Positions 31,947 through 39,560 of a stretch of 64,000 nucleotides of DNA are shown in pieces. Under the pieces are notes generated by a model, which worked only from the letters and a program-made list of their open reading frames with translations, ran no database searches and was not told where the DNA came from. A program made the position numbers and the translations under genes. The stretch is from DATGZX01 sp035296965 (GTDB lineage Bacteria > Planctomycetota > Planctomycetia > Gemmatales > Gemmataceae). Every line of letters begins with the position of its first letter. Position 1 is the first letter of the stretch. Where the stretch lies: assembly GCA_035296965.1 (NCBI GenBank), contig DATGZX010000132.1, forward strand, positions 7,710 through 71,709, given 5' to 3'.

Positions 31947-33986
31947 TCATCCAATGACGACCGGCGGCTGACGCGCCGGCACCGGCTCGGCCTTGCGGAT
32001 CAGTTCGCGCACCATCCACGGAATGTTTCCTTGGCCGAAGAACAGGAAATTGATGTTTGCGGTCACCGGACTCTCTGCCGACCAACCGAAATGAATCTCC
32101 GGAGGCTTGCCGACACGGGAGAGTTCCAGGGCCACCGCCGCGATGACGTGAGCGATCGAGGTGCAGCGTGTGACCCGTAGAATAATGCGTCCGTCTTCCT
32201 GAACGGCGCAAACCAGTGGCTTGTGGTAAAAATCGCTCGCATCACCAAGCTTGGCTTCGACAAACACGACAGGGATGTCCGGCGCCAGGCGGTGGCGCAT
32301 GCGAATCGACTCCTCCTTGGCGAGCAACGATAGCTGCCCGGGGCGATGCGGAACGAGGATCGGAAATTCCAGATACTTCAGGGACTCCCAAAGGAACTGC
32401 GACTGAGCGTCCTGGAATTCGAATCCTTCGAAGCGCAGCTCCGTGCTGCGGAGTACGCGTGAAATGATCGAGGACAACAGGAGCGCTGCAATGAACGACA
32501 GGGCAATGAGGAGCCCATCGGGCTTGGCGAGGATGACCGCCAACGCCGATACGAGGAAAAGCGCGCCCACGAACAGGAAATACCAGGGGAGTCTTCGAAC
32601 ACGATCTCCCGCCCGTTGTTCCCACAGATCGAGGCCGCCGACCAGGGCAGCACTGCCGATCAACACCAGCACGCTTGTGGCGTATGCGCCGCGCTGAGCC
32701 GTCACGCTCGCGCGGAAGATGACGATAATTAGTATGTTGACGCAATTGAACAAGTGCAGAATGGCGCCGACATTATGGGCCCAGGTCAGCTCCATGCCCA
32801 GGCGATGCAGGTATTGCGGGACAAGGCTGCGCAGCCCCAGTGTGACGCTGGTTCCGGCAAGGCAGAGGACCATCACGGTGACGAAATCGTAGATGGTGCC
32901 AAAGGTCTCGCCAAAAAGAGAGTTCAGCGCATTGGCCCCCGTGCCGTCGCCCATGAGGCTGCCGTGAGCCAGATAGGCGAGAGCGCGATTGGCGGCCGGT
33001 CCATGCTCCAGCAAATCGTTCCGGGCGATCAAGGTCGTCGTCACGATGGTTGAGCCAAGCAAATAGAGCGACATGATCGCTGCCGCCACATAGAGCAGCT
33101 TTCGTGCATTTCGGACTCTGCCCTGCAAGTCTTCTGGTTTGTCGGAAGGATGGCCTTTGACCAGGGGCATGACCACCATGCTCAATTCGAAGCCGCTCAG
33201 TCCCAGCGACATTTTTGGAAAAGCCAGCAAGCTGAGAAGTAGGACCGACCACCAGTTCGCGCCCCAAAGCATGCTCGGCTCGCCGTAAGATTGTGGTTGC
33301 GTCAACTCCTGCCACCAGTTGCCCAGCAGGTGCGGATGCCTCGTCAGATAAAGCAAGCCGCTGCCGATAACGATCGCGTTGAGCAGCAGGTAGCTGGCGA
33401 CAATTGCCACCGCAAGCTGTAGCACCCTTCTGCGCAACCCGCGACGAAAGATCGACCAGAAGATGAAACCAAGCACGGACAGGATCAAGGCGACCAGAAG
33501 CCGAGGATTCCAATGCCCCAGGGCGTCGCGCCAAAAGGCGAAAGGAAGAAGCTGCCTGGTACTGTCATCAGCGGTGCCCAGGACTTGGAGCAGCCGCTGC
33601 CAGGCGGGCTGTGGGTTATGGATCAGGTGCTCGGCGGCGTCCGCTATCGAGAGAGTCCTGGTGATGACGAAGTCGGTGGCCGCGAAGCCAAGCAGGGCCA
33701 GCACCAGGAACTTCCCATGCCAGCCATGCACCGTCCGTTCGAGCAGTCCGGTGGCGCCCTGGCCATTGGGCGAGCGGCGCGCGATGTAGGCATAGACGGG
33801 GAATGCGCCGCACAAGGTGACGATCACGAGCACGACGGTCGCGAGCGGTGCGGCCGGTCCGGCGGCTTCGAACGCGATCGACGGCTGGTAACCCAAGCTG
33901 CTGAAGTAGTCGAGTCCGACGAGGCACAAGACCCATAGCCAGAATGCTTGCGGGGCTCCGGAGGCATTCACGGGCTTCGTAGACAT
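31947..33986 (-). CDS. APC superfamily amino acid transporter
   Basis: A 679-residue transporter with about twelve helices. The start of the core (FWLWVLCLVGLDYFSSLGYQPSIAFEAAGPAAPLATVVLV) and ARRSPNGQGATGLLERTVHGW.. FAATDFVITRTLSIADAAEHL resemble large APC/KUP-like permeases of planctomycetes and other bacteria. The last ~170 residues are hydrophilic (ILVPHRPGQLSLLAKEESIR, DIPVVFVEAKLGDASDFYHKPLVC) and probably cytosolic. Start 33986 is chosen from the transmembrane layout; the ribosome site (AAGGTG) is modest. It is the first gene of a likely three-gene run with the second APC transporter and the M28 peptidase. Substrate unknown. Confidence 0.87.
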   Translation of the reverse strand: MSTKPVNASGAPQAFWLWVLCLVGLDYFSSLGYQPSIAFEAAGPAAPLATVVLVIVTLCGAFPVYAYIARRSPNGQGATGLLERTVHGWHGKFLVLALLGFAATDFVITRTLSIADAAEHLIHNPQPAWQRLLQVLGTADDSTRQLLPFAFWRDALGHWNPRLLVALILSVLGFIFWSIFRRGLRRRVLQLAVAIVASYLLLNAIVIGSGLLYLTRHPHLLGNWWQELTQPQSYGEPSMLWGANWWSVLLLSLLAFPKMSLGLSGFELSMVVMPLVKGHPSDKPEDLQGRVRNARKLLYVAAAIMSLYLLGSTIVTTTLIARNDLLEHGPAANRALAYLAHGSLMGDGTGANALNSLFGETFGTIYDFVTVMVLCLAGTSVTLGLRSLVPQYLHRLGMELTWAHNVGAILHLFNCVNILIIVIFRASVTAQRGAYATSVLVLIGSAALVGGLDLWEQRAGDRVRRLPWYFLFVGALFLVSALAVILAKPDGLLIALSFIAALLLSSIISRVLRSTELRFEGFEFQDAQSQFLWESLKYLEFPILVPHRPGQLSLLAKEESIRMRHRLAPDIPVVFVEAKLGDASDFYHKPLVCAVQEDGRIILRVTRCTSIAHVIAAVALELSRVGKPPEIHFGWSAESPVTANINFLFFGQGNIPWMVRELIRKAEPVPARQPPVVIG

Positions 33987-34017
33987 TGGCAGCGCACCTT
34001 GGATCGATTGGCAGAGG

Positions 34018-34412
34018 CTTAGTTCGTGTTTCGCACATTTTCTAGGCAGCAAAATGCGCGAACGCGCAGCCGATGCCGTCGTTTCCAATTATTGCGACTT
34101 CTGGTTGCAAAAGAGAGTCACAAAAACGGTACTGGACAGATACATGTGCGCCGAGCTTTCGGCGCTGCGCCGGCAGGCGAAGCCCGCTATATTCGACGCG
34201 CCACGTTGCCAACAGCCTGGTCACCCATAGTCGCCCAAAATGTGCGGAACACGAACTTAGGGCCTTGCAAATAGAGGAAACAAAAGCGGCGGAAAAGCGC
34301 CGCAGTCCAAAGAAGTCACTTTTGGAGTGCGGCGCTATTCCGCCGCTCTTGTTTTCCCCTCATCAACAATTCACTCCGCCAACCCTTCAAAATCTGCGAA
34401 ACTCGAACTAAG
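34018..34412. repeat. Nested inverted-repeat region
   Basis: A 24-bp sequence at 34018-34041 (CTTAGTTCGTGTTTCGCACA..) has reverse-complement copies at 34237-34260 (about 22 of 24 identical) and 34389-34412 (about 22 of 24). Between the latter two lies an independent inverted repeat with 34-bp arms (34278-34311 and 34321-34354, about 31 of 34 matching, 9-nt loop) containing GCGGCGGAAAAGCGCCGC-like sequence. The region lies between the divergent starts/ends of an APC gene and a small hypothetical gene; no coding sequence is apparent. Confidence 0.8.
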
Positions 34413-34501
34413 GCAGCCGGAGTCTTCCTGCGGTGATCCTGTTTGATAGGCACATGTAGCTCTGGTTGGAGGATGGAGGCCAGCGTTTGACTCCGGCTGC
34501 A

Positions 34502-34978
34502 CTATTCCGGATAGCGATTCCAAGTGTCGACATCCCCGCCCGGCCACTCAATGGTTAGTTGGTCTTCCGCCACGCGCAACAATTCACCTTTCATTGGCTG
34601 CAACCATTTGAGAGTCGGAAGCTGGACGCTCCCCAGCTTCGCCCCGCCGGACACCGCCCGAACTGGGACTAGGGTTTCTCTGCGACTGCCCCAGCGGCAG
34701 ATCAGGACTTCCTTCTCAACGCACCACGTCCCTCCAAGAGCATAAAGGGCGGTCCCCATCTCGCTACCATCCATGGGGCGCTGGATGCACGTGCGGTTGT
34801 TGTGGAACTCGATGAGGAATCGGGCATGCCTTCCCGAGCGAGCCGGCTCGAGCCAAACCCCGACAAGCGACTGCTCGGTCGGAGAGAGGGGTGAAGGCAT
34901 CAGAAACCACGCCAGGCCGGCTGCCACGAAAATTATGGCTGTCGTTACCAACAGTTTTCGCCTGTGCCGGGATTGCAT
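34502..34978 (-). CDS. Hypothetical membrane-anchored protein
   Basis: A 158-residue protein with one N-terminal membrane anchor or uncleaved signal (KLLVTTAIIFVAAGLAWFLM). The rest (SLVGVWLEPARSGRHARFLIEFHNNRTC, ALGGTWCVEKEVLICRWGS, LLRVAEDQLTIEWPGGDVDTW) looks like a lipocalin-type repeat of beta strands with GxW turns, as in proteins where a G-x-W motif opens the first strand. No known catalytic residues. AGGAGG before the ATG makes the start secure. It stands alone, and its function is unknown. Confidence 0.8.
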   Translation of the reverse strand: MQSRHRRKLLVTTAIIFVAAGLAWFLMPSPLSPTEQSLVGVWLEPARSGRHARFLIEFHNNRTCIQRPMDGSEMGTALYALGGTWCVEKEVLICRWGSRRETLVPVRAVSGGAKLGSVQLPTLKWLQPMKGELLRVAEDQLTIEWPGGDVDTWNRYPE

Positions 34979-35152
34979 TAGCCGCCTCCTATAGACCCAG
35001 GGCCGTTTGCCGCCCCATGATGTTGCCCAAGGCCTGCCCGGTCATTCTGAATTGATCCTATTCTAATTCAAAGGTGCTGTCCCCGTTATTCGGATAGGCA
35101 CTAAGATTGTTCCTGAAGGAATGAGCGGGGACCACCTGAGAAAGAAGGACGT

Positions 35153-36361
35153 ATGAGCGCGCTGGAAATTGATTTGGATGCTGATCGGGCTGTGGCTCGG
35201 TTGATGGGGTTTCTGGCGATTGAAGGCGTGACCGGCCAGGAGAAGGCAATCGGTCAAGCAGTCGTCCAGGCATTGATCGACGCGGGCGTTTCGCGCAGGT
35301 CAATTCGCTTCGACAAAGCCCACGAACGGATTCCTTTTCCCACACAGACTGGCAACTTGATCGTGACTTTTCCGGGGACACGTCCCGGTCCGCGGCGCCT
35401 GTTCATGACCCACCTTGACACGGTACCGCTTTGCGCTGGTGCGAAGCCCGTCCGAAAGGGGGACCGGATTGTTGCAGACGGACCGACCGCACTCGGAGGA
35501 GACAATCGCACGGGAGTCGCCTGCCTGGTAACGATGGCGGCGACTTTGTTGGAGCAGAAGTTGCCGTACGCTCCGCTCACCCTGCTCTTCACCGTTCGCG
35601 AAGAGAGTGGACTCTGGGGTGCTCGCTACGTCGATCCCGCCGAGCTTGGCAATCCCGTAGAGGGATTCAACGTGGACGGCAGCATGCCGGCGGAGATCAC
35701 CATCGGCGCAGTTGGAGCAGAGCGCTGGGAAGCAGAAATCGTTGGCCGGGCTGCGCATGCTGGCGTTCACCCCGAGCGCGGCGTATCGGCTACCGCAGTG
35801 GCCGCGCTGGCCTTGGCCGACACATACCAGAATGGGTGGTTTGGCAAAATCAAACGAGGTCGCCGCGAAGGGACCGCCAATATCGGCAGCGTGGGCGGGC
35901 GCGACGGCCAGAGTGCCGGGGTGGCCACAAATGTTGTCACGGATTACGCGCAGGTCCGGGGTGAATCTCGCAGCCACGACTCCCGCTTCGTACGGGCAAT
36001 CACCGCCGCCTACCGCGCTGCCTTCCGGGCGGCCGCCCGCAAGGTGCGCGATCATCGCGGGCGGAGCGCGAAGGTCCGCTTCCGTGCAAGGCGCGACTAC
36101 TACCCATTCCGGCTCAAGTTGACGGCCCCTGTGGTTCGCCACGCCGTCGCCGCGGCCGAGCGCATCGGCCTGAAACCGACCTTGCGCTCAACCAATGGCG
36201 GGCTCGACGCCAACTGGCTGGTCCGGCATGGAGTGCCGACCATCACGTTCGGCGCCGGGCAAAACAACGCTCACACGGTGGAAGAGTTCGTCGACGTACC
36301 CGAGTTCATCAAAGGGTGCCGGTTGGCGCTCGCGCTGGCCGTCGCGGAAAATGCAACATGA
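35153..36361 (+). CDS. M20 family metallopeptidase (peptidase T-like)
   Basis: A 402-residue dinuclear zinc exopeptidase without signal peptide. Metal and catalytic landmarks: FMTHLDTVPL (His, Asp), ALGGDNRTGVA (bridging Asp), FTVREESGLWGA (catalytic Glu-Glu), GFNVDGSMPAEI (Asp), the dimerisation-domain AAHAGVHPERGVSA, and the C-terminal FGAGQNNAHTVEEFVDVPEF (His). The layout is closest to tripeptidase T-type enzymes. It would trim small peptides in the cytosol. AAGGA lies before the ATG. The next gene on the same strand is separated by a 360-bp repeat-rich interval, so it is likely its own transcript. Confidence 0.92.
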   Translation: MSALEIDLDADRAVARLMGFLAIEGVTGQEKAIGQAVVQALIDAGVSRRSIRFDKAHERIPFPTQTGNLIVTFPGTRPGPRRLFMTHLDTVPLCAGAKPVRKGDRIVADGPTALGGDNRTGVACLVTMAATLLEQKLPYAPLTLLFTVREESGLWGARYVDPAELGNPVEGFNVDGSMPAEITIGAVGAERWEAEIVGRAAHAGVHPERGVSATAVAALALADTYQNGWFGKIKRGRREGTANIGSVGGRDGQSAGVATNVVTDYAQVRGESRSHDSRFVRAITAAYRAAFRAAARKVRDHRGRSAKVRFRARRDYYPFRLKLTAPVVRHAVAAAERIGLKPTLRSTNGGLDANWLVRHGVPTITFGAGQNNAHTVEEFVDVPEFIKGCRLALALAVAENAT

Positions 36362-36418
36362 TACGATGCGGGGGAATTCGATCGCGTGGATTCTTCCCGA
36401 TCTGTCCAATTGGAAATT

Positions 36419-36685
36419 AGAGTCTGTCCGAGAAGCCCCTCTCCACCGTACTCGGGGGAGAGGGGTTGGGGTGAGGGGGCTTAGGGAGTCTTGGGTAGTC
36501 TAAAACCCTCACCCCCGACCCCTCTCCCTTGAGTACAAGGAGCCTGCTGAAAAAGGGGTCGGACCCCTTCCACGAATGGCGACAGATTCGCTAGAAAGCG
36601 GAATATCAGTGAAGCTTCGTAGGGGGTCAGACCCCTTTTTCAGCAGGCTCACAAGGGAGAGGCGAGAGCTTGTCGGACAGACTCT
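36419..36685. repeat. Palindromic GC-rich element split by a 111-bp element
   Basis: Outer inverted ends AGAGTCTGTCCGA at 36419-36431 and the reverse complement near 36673-36685 enclose GC-rich arms of the CCCCTCTCC..GGGGAGAGGGG family (about 36434-36475, and 36504-36539 continuing at 36651-36667). The right arm is interrupted at 36540-36650 by a copy of the 111-bp hairpin element. The related unbroken element is the one at 17649-17762. Confidence 0.8.
36540..36650. mobile_element. 111-bp miniature hairpin element, copy 1
   Basis: Ends are GAGCCTGCTG and CAGCAGGCTC; the terminal inverted repeats extend about 28 bp through AAAAAGGGGTC(G/T)GACCCC. Each end alone is also a small hairpin (GGGGTC..GACCCC). 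It is flanked on both sides by ACAAG, which fits a 5-bp target duplication: the host palindrome reads GAGTACAAGGGAGAGG when the element is removed with one ACAAG. No coding capacity. Confidence 0.88.
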
Positions 36686-36722
36686 TAGCCCCGGTCCGTC
36701 ATTACGAACAGGAGGCCCGGCA

Positions 36723-38078
36723 TTGAAGCAGGTTCGCATCGGTAACGGCTGCGGCTTCTGGGGCGACAACCTGGACGCTCCGGTGATCCTTGCCGAGCGC
36801 GGCCGGCTCGATTACTTGACTCTCGAATACCTCGCCGAGCTGACGATGTCGATTCTGGCGTTGCAGAAGCAGCGCGATCCGCAGGCGGGCTTTGCGACCG
36901 ATTTTCTCGAGGTCCTGGAAAAGCTCGGCCTTGCACTCAAGAGCCAGCCAGGCCTCAAGATCATTACCAATGCCGGCGGCATGAATCCCGCCAGTTGCGC
37001 CGCGCGGGCGCGGACGATCCTGGACCAGGCAGGGCTCACGGACCGCGTGGTCGCCGTCGTCCGTGGTGACGATCTTCTCGGCAGGCTAGATCAGCTTCTC
37101 GGCCAGGGACACGCGCTGGCAAACCTGGACACGGCCGCGGCCCTTTCGACGATCCGATCACGAGTCGTAAGCGCCAATGCTTATCTCGGTGCCCGTCCGA
37201 TCGTCGCGGCCCTGGAAAAAGGCGCCTCCGTCGTTATTACAGGCCGCGTGGCGGATGCCTCGCTGACGCTTGGGCCGGCCGTCCACGAGCTGGGCTGGGG
37301 CTGGCAGGAGTGGGACCGACTCTCGGCGGGCACCATCGCCGGGCACCTGATCGAGTGCGGCGCGCAGGCAACGGGTGGGTTGTGGTGCAACTGGCAGCAG
37401 GCTCCTGACCTGGCCGACGTTGGTTACCCAATCGCCGAGATCGAACCGGACGGGACCTTCCGAATCACGAAGCCGCCCGGGACGGGCGGTGCCGTGAATC
37501 GCGAAACGGTGGGGGAGCAACTGCTTTATGAAGTGGGAGACCCGCGCCAGTATCTGACGCCCGATGTGGTTGCTGATTTTACGAGCGTGTCGCTGGGGAA
37601 CAGCGCGCGCGATACCACGCTTGTTCGCGGAGCACGTGGCAAACCGGCTACCGACACTTACAAGGTCTCGATCGCCTATGGCGACGGGTTTACTTCGAGC
37701 GGCACCCTGATTGTCATGGGTCCAGACGCGCGGAATAAAGCACAGTTCTGCGGCGAGATGATCCTCAGCCGGCTGCGCAGAGCCGGCGTCGAGCTGGAGC
37801 AGAGCAATATAGAGTGTTTGGGATCTGGGGACTGTCTACCCGGCGTGCTTCCATCCCAGGCGGATGCTCCCGAGGTTGTGCTGCGCGTGACGGTTCGAGA
37901 CCCACGCCGCGCCGCCGTGGAGCGATTTACCAAGGAGTTCGCACCCTTGATTACCTCAGGGCCGCCTGGTCTGGCAGGATACGCGACGGGCCGGCCGCCG
38001 GTTCGCGAAGTCTTCAGTTACTGGCCTGCACTCCTGGCCAAAAGCGCTGTGGAGCCGGAGGTGTACGTTCATGGCTGA
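36723..38078 (+). CDS. AtuA family (DUF1446) acyl-CoA-associated protein
   Basis: A 451-residue cytosolic protein. The start RIGNGCGFWGDNLDAPVILAERGRLDYLTLEYLAELTMSIL and the blocks IITNAGGMNPASCAARARTIL, ANAYLGARPIVAALEKGASVVITGRVADASLTLGPAVHELGW, and EPDGTFRITKPPGTGGAVNRETVGEQLLYEVGDP are typical of AtuA, named from acyclic terpene utilisation. The start is TTG with AGGAGG 7 bases before it. It overlaps the next gene by 8 bp, and an enoyl-CoA hydratase follows, so this is a three-gene operon probably for a branched-chain or isoprenoid acyl-CoA. AtuA's exact chemistry is not established. Confidence 0.9.
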   Translation: MKQVRIGNGCGFWGDNLDAPVILAERGRLDYLTLEYLAELTMSILALQKQRDPQAGFATDFLEVLEKLGLALKSQPGLKIITNAGGMNPASCAARARTILDQAGLTDRVVAVVRGDDLLGRLDQLLGQGHALANLDTAAALSTIRSRVVSANAYLGARPIVAALEKGASVVITGRVADASLTLGPAVHELGWGWQEWDRLSAGTIAGHLIECGAQATGGLWCNWQQAPDLADVGYPIAEIEPDGTFRITKPPGTGGAVNRETVGEQLLYEVGDPRQYLTPDVVADFTSVSLGNSARDTTLVRGARGKPATDTYKVSIAYGDGFTSSGTLIVMGPDARNKAQFCGEMILSRLRRAGVELEQSNIECLGSGDCLPGVLPSQADAPEVVLRVTVRDPRRAAVERFTKEFAPLITSGPPGLAGYATGRPPVREVFSYWPALLAKSAVEPEVYVHG

Positions 38079-38466
38079 TAAGACCCGGGCATCCAAGCAG
38101 CCTTCGATGCTGGATCAAACAACGATTCCACTGGGTGACATCGCTCATGGCCGCAGTGGCGACAAGGGCAATCACGCCAACGTGGCAATCCTCGCTTACA
38201 CGCCTGCCGGTTATACCTGGCTGATCGAGAATCTGACCGCTGACAGAGTCGAATCTTATTTTGCACCGTTAAGTCCCACACGGGTCGTGCGCTACGAAGC
38301 TCCCAACCTGCTTGCAGTGAATTTCTTGTTGTACGACGTCCTGGCGGGGGGCGCGAGTCGCTCCTTGCGCGTGGATACCCAGGGAAAGACATACGCTCTG
38401 GCCTTGCTGCAGATGCGCATTGCTCGTCCTGAAAACTATGAAACGATGCTGCGACCCACGTCCTGA
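38071..38466 (+). CDS. AtuA-associated small protein
   Basis: A 131-residue protein. After a short polar head it reads TIPLGDIAHGRSGDKGNHANVAILA, then APNLLAVNFLLYDVLAGGASRSLRVDTQGKTYALALLQMRI, which matches the domain found fused to, or encoded right after, AtuA proteins. It is translated from an ATG with strong GGAGGT upstream and overlaps the atuA-like gene by 8 bp, so the two products are likely made in equal amounts and form one complex. Confidence 0.9.
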   Translation: MADKTRASKQPSMLDQTTIPLGDIAHGRSGDKGNHANVAILAYTPAGYTWLIENLTADRVESYFAPLSPTRVVRYEAPNLLAVNFLLYDVLAGGASRSLRVDTQGKTYALALLQMRIARPENYETMLRPTS

Positions 38467-38474
38467 GGAGAGTC

Positions 38475-39287
38475 ATGACCGAAGATCTGGTTCTCTACGA
38501 GGCTCGCCCGCCGGCCGTGGTGATCACGCTGCATCGGCCGCAGCGTCTCAACGCCCTCAGCCGACTGCTGATCCAGGCGATCCGCGCGGCATTTGAGCGA
38601 GCGCGGGACGATTTCGCTGCTCGTTGCGTGATCCTGACGGGAGCCGGTTCCGCGTTTTGCGCGGGCATGGACCTGGCCGAGTTGGCGGCTACCCTCGACC
38701 TGGAAGAACCTGGAATGCAGAAGCCTCAAGCCACGCCCCAGGTAGACATTTGGGACGATGCCTTTCAGCTCGCCAAGCTTTTCGACCTCATTTACACGTT
38801 GCCCAAGCCAACCGTAGCCGCCATCAACGGTCCGGCCGTCGCGGGCGGCGCCGGTCTCACGACGGTCTGCGATCTTGCCCTGGCTGTGCCGCAGGCGCGC
38901 CTGGGATATCCGGAAGTGCGCCGCGGCTTGGTGGCGGCCATGGTGATGCCGCATCTTCTCCGGCACGTCGGCGAGCGGACTGCTCGATACTTGCTCTTGA
39001 CTGGCGAGCTGATGGGCGCCGAAGAGGCGTTACGGGCCGGTCTGATCAACGCGGTTGTGCCTGCCGACCAGTTGATGGCGCAGGCGCACGCCTGGGCTCG
39101 GCAGCTCGCCGAGGGAGGTCCCCTTGCCCTGGCGACTACCAAGGCTCTTCTGCACCGCTTCTCCCAGCAAGCGCTGTCCGTCGAGGAAGGCGCCAAGGCA
39201 AGCGCAGCGCCACGCCTGACGGACGAATGCCGGGAAGGATTGCGCGCCTTTTTCGACAAGCGGCGGGCGCCCTGGGTGGCTGACTAA
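38475..39287 (+). CDS. Enoyl-CoA hydratase/isomerase family protein
   Basis: A 270-residue crotonase-fold protein that hydrates or isomerises an acyl-CoA. The oxyanion-hole segments are VILTGAGSAFCAGMDLAEL and VAAINGPAVAGGAGLTTVCDLALA; ARLGYPEVRRGLVAAMVMPHLLRHVG and AEEALRAGLINAVVPADQL follow the family. It begins 8 bp after the previous stop with GAGGAG before the ATG, making it the third gene of the AtuA operon. In related leucine/isoprenoid pathways this position is taken by methylglutaconyl-CoA hydratase or a similar enzyme; the exact substrate is inference. Confidence 0.93.
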   Translation: MTEDLVLYEARPPAVVITLHRPQRLNALSRLLIQAIRAAFERARDDFAARCVILTGAGSAFCAGMDLAELAATLDLEEPGMQKPQATPQVDIWDDAFQLAKLFDLIYTLPKPTVAAINGPAVAGGAGLTTVCDLALAVPQARLGYPEVRRGLVAAMVMPHLLRHVGERTARYLLLTGELMGAEEALRAGLINAVVPADQLMAQAHAWARQLAEGGPLALATTKALLHRFSQQALSVEEGAKASAAPRLTDECREGLRAFFDKRRAPWVAD

Positions 39288-39341
39288 TGGGTGCTCAAGT
39301 CCTGATTTTGGGCTAAGGGCATGGATTCAAAGCTGCCGAAT

Positions 39342-39560
39342 ATGTGTTCATTTGTACACATGACAAATGTCAGGGTGCCCTGCCACGGTCCTTTCAAAGT
39401 TGACAAGGCGTAACCTATGTGCCTTGTTGATGTTGCGGATTAGAAGAGCCTGTCAGACAAGCAGTCTGGCTACCCCCCTTTTACATGACAAAACATGACA
39501 TCCATTTGCGTTTCTCTCCGGCTTCGTGCTCGGACCCCCAAAGTTAGCGTTGAAGATGCG
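39342..39560. repeat. Copy 2 of a ~230-bp sequence repeated at 20278-20515
   Basis: Contains the same ordered blocks as copy 1: CATTTGTACACATGACA (39350-39366), GTCAGACAAG..GTCTGGCTACCCCCC and TTTTACATGACA (about 39449-39490), a second CATGACAT, CTCCGGCTTCGTGCTCGG and AGCGTTGAAGATGCG near 39550. A further match, CTCAAGTC(C/T)TGAT(T/C)TTGGG, lies at about 39295, corresponding to about 19970 near copy 1. It sits directly 3' of the ATP-grasp gene. Confidence 0.75.

Noticed and set aside
36509..36769. Short frames encoding LLKKGSDPLRSF-type peptides at 36.6, 47.8 and 58.2 kb
   Set aside because: They are translations of the 111-bp hairpin element, not genes.
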